A stretch of DNA of 64,000 nucleotides from JADCCX01 sp031431475 (GTDB taxonomy: Bacteria > Pseudomonadota > Alphaproteobacteria > Rhizobiales > Beijerinckiaceae): assembly GCA_031431475.1 (NCBI GenBank), contig JANPDL010000025.1, positions 302,944-366,943 of the forward strand. The letters are read 5' to 3'. The translations under genes and the position numbers were made by a program. Within the stretch, counting starts at the first letter, position 1, and each line of letters opens with the position of its first letter. The notes under the pieces are model-generated. The model was not told the origin of the DNA. It worked only from the letters and a program-made list of their open reading frames with translations, and did not search any database. Positions 44,207 through 52,996 of the stretch are shown here, in pieces.

Positions 44207-45175
44207 TCAGTCGATCGTGATGTTCGCGCCCTTGATCACGGGCTCCCAGATCGTCAGTTCCTTGGCAATGAACGCCGCAAGCTCTTGCGGTGTCGATCCT
44301 ACCGTCAGGGCCGAGATGTCATTCAGCTTGGCCTTCACGCCCGGGTCCTTGATCGCCTTGTTCGCTTCCTCGTTGATCTTGGCGATCACGGCCGCCGGTG
44401 TCCCGGCCGGTGCGAGAAGGCCGTTCCAGGAATAAACATCAAAATCCTTGATGCCTGACTCGATCAAGGTGGGAATGGTTTCGAACCCTGGTACACGTTC
44501 TTTTACTGTCACAGCCAACGCTTTCAGCGTACCCGCGCGGATATGCGGTACAGATGGCGGTAGATTGTCGAACATGATCTTCACCTGCCCGCCGATCAGA
44601 TCGTTCATGGCGGGGCCGCCGCCGCGATATGGCACGTGCTGGATATCCGTGCCAGTCAACCGCTTGAACAACTCGCCTGCCACATGCAGGGGCGTGCCGT
44701 TACCGGACGACGCATAGCTGTGCTTGCCCGGTTCGCGTTTCAACAGGGCAATGAATTCCTGCACGTTGTTCACGCCCAGCGACGGATGCACGACGAGCAC
44801 GCTCGGGATCGTCGCCAGAAGCGAGATCGGCGCAAAATCCTTGACCGGATCGAACAACTTCGTTTTCGCCATCAACGGGTTGAGCGTATGGGTCGATATC
44901 GTCCCCATCAGGATTGTATAGCCATCAGGTGCCGCCTTCGCGACCGCCGCTGCGCCGACACCACCGCCCGCGCCAGCACGGTTCTCGATGACGACCTGAG
45001 AACCTATGTTTTCGCTCATCTTGGCCGCGATGATACGGGCCACGACATCGGTAGAACCGCCGGCGGCAAACGGAACCACAAGAGTGATCGGCTTGGCCGG
45101 AAACGCCTGCGCGAATACAGGTGAGGCAGCGACAGCGGCGGCACCTGTGATCATCGTGCGACGGGTGATATTCAT
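44207..45175 (-). CDS. Bug/TctC-family periplasmic receptor (copy 3)
   Basis: A 322-residue receptor beginning NITRRTMITGAAAVAASPVFAQ-type leader with a twin arginine, so export may be by Tat. Mature motif FPAKPITLVVPFAAGGSTDV, then VIENRAGAGGGVGAAAV and VPYRGGGPAMNDLIGGQVKI. GGGAG lies eight bases before the ATG. It is less similar to copies 1 and 2 than these are to each other. It sits six bases from dgkA; it may use an unlinked TctAB or serve signalling. Confidence 0.9.
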   Translation of the reverse strand: MNITRRTMITGAAAVAASPVFAQAFPAKPITLVVPFAAGGSTDVVARIIAAKMSENIGSQVVIENRAGAGGGVGAAAVAKAAPDGYTILMGTISTHTLNPLMAKTKLFDPVKDFAPISLLATIPSVLVVHPSLGVNNVQEFIALLKREPGKHSYASSGNGTPLHVAGELFKRLTGTDIQHVPYRGGGPAMNDLIGGQVKIMFDNLPPSVPHIRAGTLKALAVTVKERVPGFETIPTLIESGIKDFDVYSWNGLLAPAGTPAAVIAKINEEANKAIKDPGVKAKLNDISALTVGSTPQELAAFIAKELTIWEPVIKGANITID

Positions 45176-45235
45176 GGTGGCATTCTCCCTGAAAAATATA
45201 ATTGCAGTATGATGTGGGGCAGGAACATCGCTTCG

Positions 45236-45946
45236 TCAAACCGCGAGATAGCGCTCGCGAATTGAGGCATCGGACATCAGAGTTTCCATGGCCCCGTCAA
45301 AGCGGATGAGGCCCTTTTCCATGACAAGTGCACGCGTGGCGACAAGGCGCGCAAAATGCAGATTCTGTTCCGAGATCAGCACCGTCAGTCCTTCGCTCTT
45401 CAACCGCAAGATGGCCTTCGCCATCTCCTCGATGATCACAGGAGCCAGGCCTTCGGAGGGTTCGTCCAGCAGCACCAGCTTGGGATTGCCCATCAATGTG
45501 CGGGCGATGGTGAGCATCTGCTGCTCACCCCCCGACATCTGGCCGCCGGGACGATCCTTCATCCGGCCCAGGTTGGGGAAAAGTTCGAACAGCGCATCCG
45601 GTGTCCAACGCGGCGCATCCGGGCGGGCAGGGCGCTCGCCGACAGTCAGGTTTTCCATTACCGTCAGGTCCGAAAACACGCGCCGCTCTTCCGGCACGTA
45701 CCCGAGGCCCAGCCGTGCTGTCTCGAACGGCTCTCTGCCAGCTATGGCGTGGTTATCGAACATCACCTGGCCCCTTGCTGGAGGCACGAGACCCATGATT
45801 GCCTTTATCGTCGTAGATTTGCCTGCACCGTTGCGGCCCACAAGCGCCACCACCTCGCCCCGCGCCATTGCGAACGAGACGCCGTGCAGGATATGCGCGC
45901 GGCCGTAGTAAGCGTGGATATCAGTGACGGTGAGAAGCGCACTCAT
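45236..45946 (-). CDS. livF: Branched-chain amino acid-type ABC transporter ATPase (LivF-like)
   Basis: A 236-residue ATPase. Walker A GRNGAGKST, Q-loop and signature QMSGGEQQMLTIAR, Walker B LVLLDEPSEGLAP, typical LivF. ATG 45946 shares one base with the stop of livG; an upstream TTG is less likely. It is the last gene of the operon livK-livHM-livG-livF. Confidence 0.93.
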   Translation of the reverse strand: MSALLTVTDIHAYYGRAHILHGVSFAMARGEVVALVGRNGAGKSTTIKAIMGLVPPARGQVMFDNHAIAGREPFETARLGLGYVPEERRVFSDLTVMENLTVGERPARPDAPRWTPDALFELFPNLGRMKDRPGGQMSGGEQQMLTIARTLMGNPKLVLLDEPSEGLAPVIIEEMAKAILRLKSEGLTVLISEQNLHFARLVATRALVMEKGLIRFDGAMETLMSDASIRERYLAV

Positions 45947-46710
45947 CAATGTGCCTCCCCGTAGGTGGCACCAGAGCCCAGATACACCGCCTGCACCTGC
46001 GGGTTGGCCCGCACCTCATCTGCCGTGCCCTGTGCGATCAACCTGCCGCGATCCAGCACGATCACGCGAGTCGCATGGGCAAACACCACATCCATGTCAT
46101 GCTCGGTAAACAGCACAGCGATGGAACGCGATCTGGCGATCTGCGCCGCGAGTTCCATGAGGGCGATGCGCTCGCTCGGTGCCATGCCCGCCGTCGGCTC
46201 GTCCATGAGCAGAAGCCTTGGCTCATTCGCCAGTGCCACAGCCAGTTCCACCCGCTTGAGATCGCCGTAGGCCAGTACGCCGCAGGCGCGAGCCGCCTGA
46301 TCCTTCATGCCGACGAGATCGAGCAGCTGGTCCGCTTTCTCACCATGCTGATCCGTTGCCGAACCAGTCAGCTTCCATTCCCCGCGATGGCTGGCGATCA
46401 GCGCGGTCTGCACATTCTCGCGCACCGTCATCGAACCATAGGTCGCTGTGATCTGGAAGGTGCGGCCAACGCCTTTGTGCGCCACCATGCGAGGCGGAAG
46501 GCCTGTGATCAGCTCACTACCCAAAAACACTTCGCCGCTGTCGGGCCGCAGCTGGCCGTTCAGCATGTTGAAGCACGTCGTCTTGCCCGCGCCATTGGGG
46601 CCAATCAGCGCCAGCAACTCGCCCGCCGAAACCGAGAACGACACGTCATCGACTGCCTTCACGCCGCCGAAAGTCTTGGAAATGCCTTTGACACCCAGAA
46701 CAGCACTCAT
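45946..46710 (-). CDS. livG: Branched-chain amino acid-type ABC transporter ATPase (LivG-like)
   Basis: A 254-residue ATPase. Walker A GPNGAGKTT, the LivG-specific GVGRTFQ segment, Walker B RLLLMDEPTAGMAP and HDMDVVFAHATRV. The signature serine-glycine motif is replaced by VLAYGDLKRVELA, as is usual in LivG (YGxxRxxEIA). ATGA overlap with the fused permease gene upstream. Confidence 0.93.
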   Translation of the reverse strand: MSAVLGVKGISKTFGGVKAVDDVSFSVSAGELLALIGPNGAGKTTCFNMLNGQLRPDSGEVFLGSELITGLPPRMVAHKGVGRTFQITATYGSMTVRENVQTALIASHRGEWKLTGSATDQHGEKADQLLDLVGMKDQAARACGVLAYGDLKRVELAVALANEPRLLLMDEPTAGMAPSERIALMELAAQIARSRSIAVLFTEHDMDVVFAHATRVIVLDRGRLIAQGTADEVRANPQVQAVYLGSGATYGEAH

Positions 46711-48566
46711 TGAGTATCACCACCGGAGCGGCGTTCGCGCCAATCAATCACCGTTCCTGCCAGTCCTTTCGGAAACAGGATCACCAGAAGCACGATCACG
46801 AGGCCGAGAATGAACCGCCAATAAGCCGTGAAGCGCATGAGTTGCTCTTCAAGTCCTGCGAAGACAAACGCGCCCACAATGGGGCCACTGATGGTCTGGA
46901 CACCACCGAGCAGCACCATCAGCAACGCATCCACCGATTTTGGAATGGAGAGATAGGTCGGGAAAACCGACCCCTTGAAGAAGGCAAACAAGCCACCCGC
47001 AAGCCCCGCCGCCACCGCCGCGACGATGAACCCCGCCCATTGCAGCCGCTGCACATTCAGGCCGCTGGCTTCGGCACGCAAAGGGCTGTCGCGCCCGGCG
47101 CGCAGGGCATAGCCAAAGGGCGAGAAGATGAGGTGCCTCAGAGCGAGGATGCCGCCCGCCACCAGCGCCAGGGCCATATAGAAATACGCCAGTTTCGGCT
47201 TGGCCCATTCGCTCGGCCACACGCCCAGAATACCGTTGTCTCCTCCCGTGACATCGACCCACTGGAACGCCGTCGCCCAGGCGATCTGCGCGAAGGCCAG
47301 TGTCAGCATTGCGAGATAAACACCGGAGAGCCGCACGCAGAACCAGCCGAACAGCACGCCCGCGAAACCAGCCAACAAGGGCGATGCCAGCAGCCCCACG
47401 GCCATCGGTGCGGCGAGCCATTTGACGGCGAGCGCCGCGCCATAGGAACCCAGACCAAAATACGCGGCGTGACCGAAGGAATGCATGCCGCCTGGCCCCA
47501 TCATGAAATGTAGCGAAGCCGCGAACAGCGCAAAAATCACGAGTTCGGTCAGGAAAGAGACACCATAATCGCCCAGAAATGGCGGCAGGATGATGAGGAC
47601 CGCGAGCAGCCCCGCACCCAGCATTTTGATAAGCTGATCCGCCGGAGCCAGCAACGGCTCGGGAATGGACTGTCCCCGCGCGGCATGGCCCGAAGGTTTG
47701 CGCCCCAGCAATCCGTACGGTTTCACCACCAGCACGATTGCCATCACCAGAAAGGCCAGCACCAGCGTACTCTTGGGGAAATAGACGATGCCGAAGGCGT
47801 GCACGAGACCGATCAGCACCGCCGCGAGATATGCCCCGGTGATGCTGCCCAGACCACCAACGACGACCACCACGAAGACTTCGGTGATCATGGCCAGATC
47901 CATGTGCAGCGTCACGGCTTCGCGCGGAAGCTGCAGCGCGCCGCCAAGCCCTGCCAGAAACGAGCCGAACATGAAGACCGAGGTGAATAGCAACCGTTGA
48001 TTCACGCCTAGCGCGCCCACCATCTCGCGGTCCAGCGTCGCGGCGCGCACCAGCGTACCCCAGCGCGTGCGGTTGAACAGCAGCCACAGGGCGAGCAGCA
48101 CCACGGGACCGACCACGATCAGGAACAATTCATAGCTCGGGAAGCGGTTGTCAAAAATCATCACGAAGCTGCGAAAACCCGGCGCGCGCGGCCCCAGCTT
48201 GTCCTCGGGACCCCAGACATACAACGTGATGTCCTGGATCATCAGCACGACGCCGAAGGTGGCGAGCAGCTGGAACAATTCGGGCGCGGCATAAATGCGC
48301 CTGAGGATTACCATCTCGACCAGCGCCCCGATCACCGCGACTACACACGCCGCCAGCAGGACGCCACCCCAGAAGCTGAAACCATCCTGCCCGCCAAGCA
48401 CAGAAATCACACTGACCGCGATATACGCCCCCAGCATGTAAAATGAGCCATGGGCGAAGTTCACGATGCGTGTGACGCCAAAGATGATCGAAAGCCCAGA
48501 CGCCACCAGAAACAGCGAAGAGGCCGATGCAAGACCGTTCAGGGTCTGGATGAGGAGGAAGTCCAT
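46707..48566 (-). CDS. Fused LivH-LivM permease
   Basis: A 619-residue protein combining two permeases normally encoded separately. Residues 1 to about 290 match LivH (TLNGLASASSLFLVASGLSI, IVNFAHGSFYMLGAY, GGLGSITGAYLAAVLIG). A short linker (about 290-315) leads to a LivM-like half (PGGMHSFGHAAYFGLGSYGA, ALRAGRDSPLRAEASGLN, LLGGVQTISGPIVGAF). The reading frame is continuous. The single chain would supply both membrane halves of the transporter. Confidence 0.92.
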   Translation of the reverse strand: MDFLLIQTLNGLASASSLFLVASGLSIIFGVTRIVNFAHGSFYMLGAYIAVSVISVLGGQDGFSFWGGVLLAACVVAVIGALVEMVILRRIYAAPELFQLLATFGVVLMIQDITLYVWGPEDKLGPRAPGFRSFVMIFDNRFPSYELFLIVVGPVVLLALWLLFNRTRWGTLVRAATLDREMVGALGVNQRLLFTSVFMFGSFLAGLGGALQLPREAVTLHMDLAMITEVFVVVVVGGLGSITGAYLAAVLIGLVHAFGIVYFPKSTLVLAFLVMAIVLVVKPYGLLGRKPSGHAARGQSIPEPLLAPADQLIKMLGAGLLAVLIILPPFLGDYGVSFLTELVIFALFAASLHFMMGPGGMHSFGHAAYFGLGSYGAALAVKWLAAPMAVGLLASPLLAGFAGVLFGWFCVRLSGVYLAMLTLAFAQIAWATAFQWVDVTGGDNGILGVWPSEWAKPKLAYFYMALALVAGGILALRHLIFSPFGYALRAGRDSPLRAEASGLNVQRLQWAGFIVAAVAAGLAGGLFAFFKGSVFPTYLSIPKSVDALLMVLLGGVQTISGPIVGAFVFAGLEEQLMRFTAYWRFILGLVIVLLVILFPKGLAGTVIDWRERRSGGDTQ

Positions 48567-48578
48567 GGGGCAGGCCTA

Positions 48579-48600
48579 TCCTTCTCCCGTGGGAGAAGGA
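48579..48600. repeat. Short perfect palindrome between operon genes
   Basis: Arms TCCTTCTCCC (48579-48588) and GGGAGAAGGA (48591-48600) are separated by two bases, in the 53-base gap between livK-like and livHM genes. It resembles the short dispersed palindromes with CTTCTCCC arms common in Hyphomicrobiales genomes. It lacks a T-run, so a terminator is unlikely. Confidence 0.6.
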
Positions 48601-48619
48601 AGCGGGCCAATTCCAAGCC

Positions 48620-49822
48620 TCACTGCGGACGCAGCGTTTTCACGACAGCATCCGAGGGCAGATACTTCGCTCCATCGGCATAGCGCCAGTTCACCATGAC
48701 GCCCTTGCCTTCCTTGACCGCCGTGCGGCCGACATATGCGCCCAGTGTGGATTGATGATCAATCGCGCGGAACTCGACCGGGCCAAATGCAGAACCGAAT
48801 TTCAACCCCTTCATCGCATCGATCAGCTTCTCGTTCTCCGTCGTGCCAGCCTTGGTGATGCCAGCCACGATCGCGCTCACCGTGTCGTAGCCCACCACAG
48901 AGCCAAGCCGGGGATAGTCGCTGTACTTCGCGCGATATGCATCGCGGAACTTCGTGTGCTCCGGCGTGGCGATCTCCTGATGCGGATACCCCGTAACGAT
49001 CCAGCCCACCGGCGTTTCCGCGCCCAGTGGGTCCATGTATTCCGGTTCACCCGTCAGCATGCTGGCGACAAGCCGCCCCTCGAACAGGCCGCGCGTATTG
49101 CCCTGCCGCACGAAATTGATCAGGTCTGCCCCGAACGTCACGTTGAAGATCGCATCCGGCTTGGCCGCTTCCAGCGCCTGCACGGTGGCACCGGCATCAA
49201 TGCGGCCAAGGGCCGGAAACTGTTCGGCCACGAATTCCACATCCGGCTTGGCTGCCTTCAGCAGTTCCTTGAACCATTTCACGGCGGACTGGCCGTATTC
49301 ATAGTTGGGCGCCACGACAGCCCATTTCTTTGCCGGAAGCTTCGCCGCTTCCTCCACCAGCATGGCGGCCTGCATGTAGGTGGAAGGGCGCAGCCGGAAG
49401 GTGTAGCGATTGCCTTTGCCCCAAACGAGGGCATCCGACAATGGTTCAGAAGCCACGTACAAACGCTTGTTCTGGTTGGCGAAATCTGCAATCGCGAGAC
49501 CGACATTGGAGAGGAACCCGCCTGACAGCAGGTCCACTTTCTCGGCATTGATCAGATCGCCCGCGAGCCGCACGGCGTCCTCCGGCTTGCCGCCGTCATC
49601 GCGAAAAACGCTCTCCAGCTTGCGCCCCAGCACGCCACCCGAGGCGTTCACCTGCTCCACCGCCAGTTCCCAGCCGTTGCGATAGGGCCGCAGAAAGGCG
49701 GGCTGCGCAGTATAGCTGTTGATCTCGCCAATGCGGATGGCCCCGGCCTGCGCGCGAGCCCCTGAAGGCAGCGCCAGTGCGGCAGCAGTTCCGGCAACGA
49801 AGTGACGACGATTGAGACGCAT
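48620..49822 (-). CDS. livK: ABC transporter substrate-binding protein, LivK-like
   Basis: A 400-residue periplasmic binding protein of the leucine/amide family (type I fold). Leader MRLNRRHFVAGTAAALALP is Tat-like, cleavage near residue 25. Mature start IRIGEINSYTAQPAFLRPYRNGWELAVEQVNASGG. GGAGG precedes ATG 49822 at good distance. It heads the operon with the fused permease and two ATPases. Ligand could be a branched amino acid, amide or aromatic acid. Confidence 0.9.
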   Translation of the reverse strand: MRLNRRHFVAGTAAALALPSGARAQAGAIRIGEINSYTAQPAFLRPYRNGWELAVEQVNASGGVLGRKLESVFRDDGGKPEDAVRLAGDLINAEKVDLLSGGFLSNVGLAIADFANQNKRLYVASEPLSDALVWGKGNRYTFRLRPSTYMQAAMLVEEAAKLPAKKWAVVAPNYEYGQSAVKWFKELLKAAKPDVEFVAEQFPALGRIDAGATVQALEAAKPDAIFNVTFGADLINFVRQGNTRGLFEGRLVASMLTGEPEYMDPLGAETPVGWIVTGYPHQEIATPEHTKFRDAYRAKYSDYPRLGSVVGYDTVSAIVAGITKAGTTENEKLIDAMKGLKFGSAFGPVEFRAIDHQSTLGAYVGRTAVKEGKGVMVNWRYADGAKYLPSDAVVKTLRPQ

Positions 49823-49916
49823 GGATGCCCTCCCGGCAGAGATGAAACTTGGGGTTGAACGTGGCCGGGTCAAGCGGTTGAGTCAACTGGGGGATTTGGG
49901 TGTTGCATAGGCATTA

Positions 49917-50053
49917 TGCGTGTCTCGAGGCTCCACTTCGCTCCGCGCCTCGACATGAGGGGATTGGTGTTTTGCACAACATTCTGGAAACCGGCGCTTT
50001 TCAATGCTCCTCATGTCGAGGCGCTCGCCCCTTGGCGAGCCTCGAGACACGCA
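49917..50053. repeat. REP-doublet element, copy 1
   Basis: A 137-base composite palindrome. Outer 17-base arms TGCGTGTCTCGAGGCTC (49917-49933) and its complement (50037-50053) are perfect. Inner arms GCGCCTCGACATGAGG (49945-49960) and complement (50009-50024) are also perfect. Each half contains a small GC-rich tip, so the element is two inverted REP-like units around a unique core. It lies in the gap between divergent genes (livK-like and FkbM). Copy 2 is at 55504-55614. Confidence 0.85.
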
Positions 50054-50132
50054 CGATGCCTTGCACTGCAGCCCACTGGACACGTATCCCCGCGTGTTGT
50101 TGAACCAAATCCCCGCTGCCAAGGAGCCCCCG

Positions 50133-51005
50133 ATGCTGTCCTACGCCCAGAACATGGAAGACGTCGTACTTTCCCGGCTCTTCGCGGACCAGCCCAGCGG
50201 CTTCTATATCGATGTCGGCGGCGGGCATGCGATTGCGGACAATGTCTCGTTCTTCTTCTACGAGCGCGGCTGGCACGGCCTTGTGGTGGAGCCGCAGGCG
50301 TCGCTCGGCGCGTTGTATCGCCGGGTGCGTCCGCGTGATGTGCTGATCTCTGCTCTGGCGGGACGGGCAGAGGGTACACTGGAACTGTTCGAGGCCACGA
50401 CTTTTCACGGGCTCTCGACTGCTTCCGCCGATCACGCCGTCGCTGCTGAGAAGGCTGGCGTCGCGGGCAGGCGCGTGATCAAGCCCGTGACCACATTGGC
50501 GAAACTCTGCGCCGAGCATCAGGTTCCTGCCATCGATTTCCTGAAAGTGGATGTCGAGGGACACGAGGCGGAGGTTCTGGCGGGGCATGACTGGACGCGC
50601 TTCCGCCCCCGTGTGATTCTGGTGGAGGCCATCGAGCCACTCAGCATGGAGGACGCGGCCCACCGCTTCGAGCCGTTCCTGCTGTCCCAAGGCTATCGCT
50701 TCGCTTTATTCGACAATCTCAACCGCTGGTATGTGGCGGATGAGGCAGCGGACGTTCTGCTTTCGCGCTTTCCGAAGGAACCACTGGCGTGGGACAGCGT
50801 GCAGCATCTGGGCGAATACGGCCCGGCGCAGAGCGACGTTACTCATCCCGATCATGCTCTGGCTAAGAAACTGACAGCGGCGTTTCTCGCATCACTGCCG
50901 AAACTCTCGCCGGATATGATGGAATGTGTCGGCGCCAAGGAGGCCGACCCAACGGCGCTGGCGCGGATCGCGAGCTTGTTCGACGGGGGATATGTCGTCG
51001 ACTAG
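50133..51005 (+). CDS. FkbM-family SAM-dependent methyltransferase
   Basis: A 290-residue methyltransferase of the FkbM family. SAM motif FYIDVGGGHAIADNVSFFFYE with the early NMEDVVLSRLF; second motif DFLKVDVEGHEAEVL is diagnostic. Members methylate hydroxyls of sugars or polyketides. ATG 50133 has AAGGAG six bases upstream; the open frame further upstream runs through the REP doublet. The stop overlaps the convergent DUF3297 gene by four bases. Substrate unknown, possibly surface polysaccharide. Confidence 0.88.
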   Translation: MLSYAQNMEDVVLSRLFADQPSGFYIDVGGGHAIADNVSFFFYERGWHGLVVEPQASLGALYRRVRPRDVLISALAGRAEGTLELFEATTFHGLSTASADHAVAAEKAGVAGRRVIKPVTTLAKLCAEHQVPAIDFLKVDVEGHEAEVLAGHDWTRFRPRVILVEAIEPLSMEDAAHRFEPFLLSQGYRFALFDNLNRWYVADEAADVLLSRFPKEPLAWDSVQHLGEYGPAQSDVTHPDHALAKKLTAAFLASLPKLSPDMMECVGAKEADPTALARIASLFDGGYVVD

Positions 51006-51280
51006 GAGGCAGCAGTATCCTTGGCCGCATCCTTGAAGAACGGCTCCACCTTGCCCTTCAGCTTGATGGTCATCTGGTTGCCGAAGCGGTCCTTGGCAGC
51101 GCCTGCGCTCACTTTGATCCAGCCCTCGCTGATGCAATACTCCTCGACGTTGGTCTTCTCCTTGCCGTTGATCAGGATACCAACTTCGCGTTGCAGCAGT
51201 TCCTCGTTGTAATGGGGACTGGCGGGATTGACGGAAAGACGGTCGGGAAGCTCAGAAGACATGGCAAGTTTGGAAGTCAT
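51002..51280 (-). CDS. DUF3297 family protein
   Basis: A 92-residue protein with the family pattern LPDRLSVNPASPHYNEELL, INGKEKTNVEEYCISEGW and LTIKLKG-like MTIKLKGKVEPFF. Function unknown. Starts at 51280 or 51262 (both ATG). Convergent overlap of four bases with the FkbM gene. Confidence 0.88.
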   Translation of the reverse strand: MTSKLAMSSELPDRLSVNPASPHYNEELLQREVGILINGKEKTNVEEYCISEGWIKVSAGAAKDRFGNQMTIKLKGKVEPFFKDAAKDTAAS

Positions 51281-51343
51281 GGGATAATCCGATTGTGATG
51301 GCAGCTTGGTAGCGCAAGCCGGGCCGCTGATCCAGCCCGCTTG

Positions 51344-51949
51344 TCAGCGCTGTTCGATCGCTTGCAGGAAGCCATCCAAATCGTTGCCCTGCAACAGCGG
51401 GATCAGCGCCGTGATGCGCTCGCGCGGCAGTTCCCACCATTGGCTGGCCAGCAGCCGCGCTACAATGGCCTCATCGAACCGCGCCCGGATAACCTGCGCC
51501 GGGTTGCCGCCAACGATGGCGTAGGGCGCGACATCCTTCGTGACCACAGCACGGGCCGCTACAACGGCACCATGGCCAACGGTAACCCCGGACATGATCA
51601 TGCAGCCCGAGCCCAGCCAGACATCATGGCCGATCACCACATCGCCGCGCGACACGGCGTAGTCCTTTCGCCCCGCTGCTTCGGGCCAGACCGCTGGCAT
51701 CGCACCGAAGGGATAGGTCGTGACAAAGTCCATACGGTGGTTGCCGCCCAGCAGGATGTTCACGTCATCCGCGATTGAGCCGTAGCGCCCGATGGTCAGC
51801 TTCGCGCCGGACTCGGGAAACCTCACCTTGGGCTTGCCGTAAGTGTGGTCACCGATGCTGAAACCGTACTTGTCCGCGATGCGTTTCAGGTGAAGCCGCG
51901 TCAGGTTGTGTGGATTCGACCAGTTCTTCAGGCGGTGAAGCAGGCTCAT
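51344..51949 (-). CDS. CatB/Vat-type left-handed beta-helix O-acetyltransferase
   Basis: A 201-residue hexapeptide-repeat acetyltransferase. The catalytic region reads LGGNHRMDFVTTYPFGAM (His in NHRMD), then VVIGHDVWLGSGCMIMSGVTVGHGAVVAARAVVTKDV. It resembles xenobiotic acetyltransferases, although most chromosomal members act on sugars or cell-surface acceptors; resistance should not be inferred. Nine bases separate it from the sulfurtransferase gene upstream. Confidence 0.88.
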   Translation of the reverse strand: MSLLHRLKNWSNPHNLTRLHLKRIADKYGFSIGDHTYGKPKVRFPESGAKLTIGRYGSIADDVNILLGGNHRMDFVTTYPFGAMPAVWPEAAGRKDYAVSRGDVVIGHDVWLGSGCMIMSGVTVGHGAVVAARAVVTKDVAPYAIVGGNPAQVIRARFDEAIVARLLASQWWELPRERITALIPLLQGNDLDGFLQAIEQR

Positions 51950-51958
51950 GGGCGAAGG

Positions 51959-52798
51959 TCAGGATTTCGCCACGGGGCAATCCGTCCTGCCGCCCCATTC
52001 CGCCCATGATGCGTCATACAGCGCTTCGGCCTGTGCACCGGCTGTTTCCATCGCCAGCGACAGGATCGCGGCGGAAACGCCCGAGCCGCAGCTTGTGATC
52101 ACGGGCTGGTCGATATCAACGCCCGCTGTGAGGAACACGCTGCGCACTGTGCCTGGCGGCAGCATGCGCCCGTCCTGCACCAGAGCATCGAACGGCACAT
52201 TGACGCTGCCCGGCATATGCCCGGAGGCCAGACCGGGACGCGGCTCCGGCGCTTCTCCCCGGAAGCGGGGGGCGGGGCGTGCATCCACAACAGTGGCTGA
52301 TTTCGTGGTAAGTGCTGCCTTCACGCCTGCAAGCGAAGCAACAGCAGAAGTATCAAGCGTGGCCTTGAAAACGCGCGCCTCAAGCGTTGGCGTACCCGCC
52401 ACTACCGAGCGTCCCTCGGCCAACCATTTCGGCAGGCCACCGTCAAGAATGAGCACGTCTTTCGCGCCCATCACCATGAAGGTCCAGCGAACGCGCGGAC
52501 CGGCAAACAGCCCCGCGCCATCATAGACAACGATAGTCAAATCCTCGGAAATCCCCATCGCACCTACAGCCGCTGCAAATTCCACGGGCGAGGGCAGCAT
52601 ATGGGGTAGGGCGCTCGCGCTGTCTTTCACGGCATCAATGTCGAAATGCACTGCGCCCGGAATATGCCGCTGGGCATACTCCGCCTTGCCGTCGCGGTTC
52701 ATGGTCGGGAGATACCATGAGGCATCCACGACAGCGAGATCAGCGCGATTGAGGTTGGCAGCGAGCCATTCGGTCGAAACGAAGGGGGAATTTGTCAT
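51959..52798 (-). CDS. sseA: 3-mercaptopyruvate/thiosulfate sulfurtransferase
   Basis: A 279-residue two-rhodanese-domain sulfurtransferase. N-terminal inactive domain opens VSTEWLAANLNRADLAVVDAS; the C-terminal catalytic loop is SCGSGVSAA with the persulfide cysteine and the GSGV signature of mercaptopyruvate sulfurtransferases. ATG 52798 preferred over GTG 52801. It is near a cysteine synthase gene, consistent with cysteine/sulfur turnover. Confidence 0.9.
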   Translation of the reverse strand: MTNSPFVSTEWLAANLNRADLAVVDASWYLPTMNRDGKAEYAQRHIPGAVHFDIDAVKDSASALPHMLPSPVEFAAAVGAMGISEDLTIVVYDGAGLFAGPRVRWTFMVMGAKDVLILDGGLPKWLAEGRSVVAGTPTLEARVFKATLDTSAVASLAGVKAALTTKSATVVDARPAPRFRGEAPEPRPGLASGHMPGSVNVPFDALVQDGRMLPPGTVRSVFLTAGVDIDQPVITSCGSGVSAAILSLAMETAGAQAEALYDASWAEWGGRTDCPVAKS

Positions 52799-52906
52799 CA
52801 CCGGGTTGTAGCGGCGGTGAGGGATTATGGCAATTCTCGCGGTGCATTCGAAAACCGCTCAGCCCGCCACAATGCCGTCACAACGATTAACCCATGAGGT
52901 GACGTC

Positions 52907-52996
52907 ATGACTATCGAACGCGAAAACATCCTCCCCACGCTCGTAACGCTGATGCTCAGCATCGCGATGGTCTGGGCATTCCTCCGCGCGATCTGA
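52907..52996 (+). CDS. 29-residue single-pass membrane protein
   Basis: A small frame with a GAGGTG ribosome site six bases before the ATG. The product MTIERENILPTLVTLM continues into a hydrophobic helix and ends WAFLRAI. Its stop is adjacent to the convergent cysteine synthase stop, so the gene exactly fills the gap. Likely a real small membrane protein, no function known. Confidence 0.5.
   Translation: MTIERENILPTLVTLMLSIAMVWAFLRAI

Noticed and set aside
51344..51949. Antibiotic (chloramphenicol/virginiamycin) resistance acetyltransferase
   Set aside because: The fold matches, but chromosomal members usually act on other substrates and no mobile element or resistance context is present.
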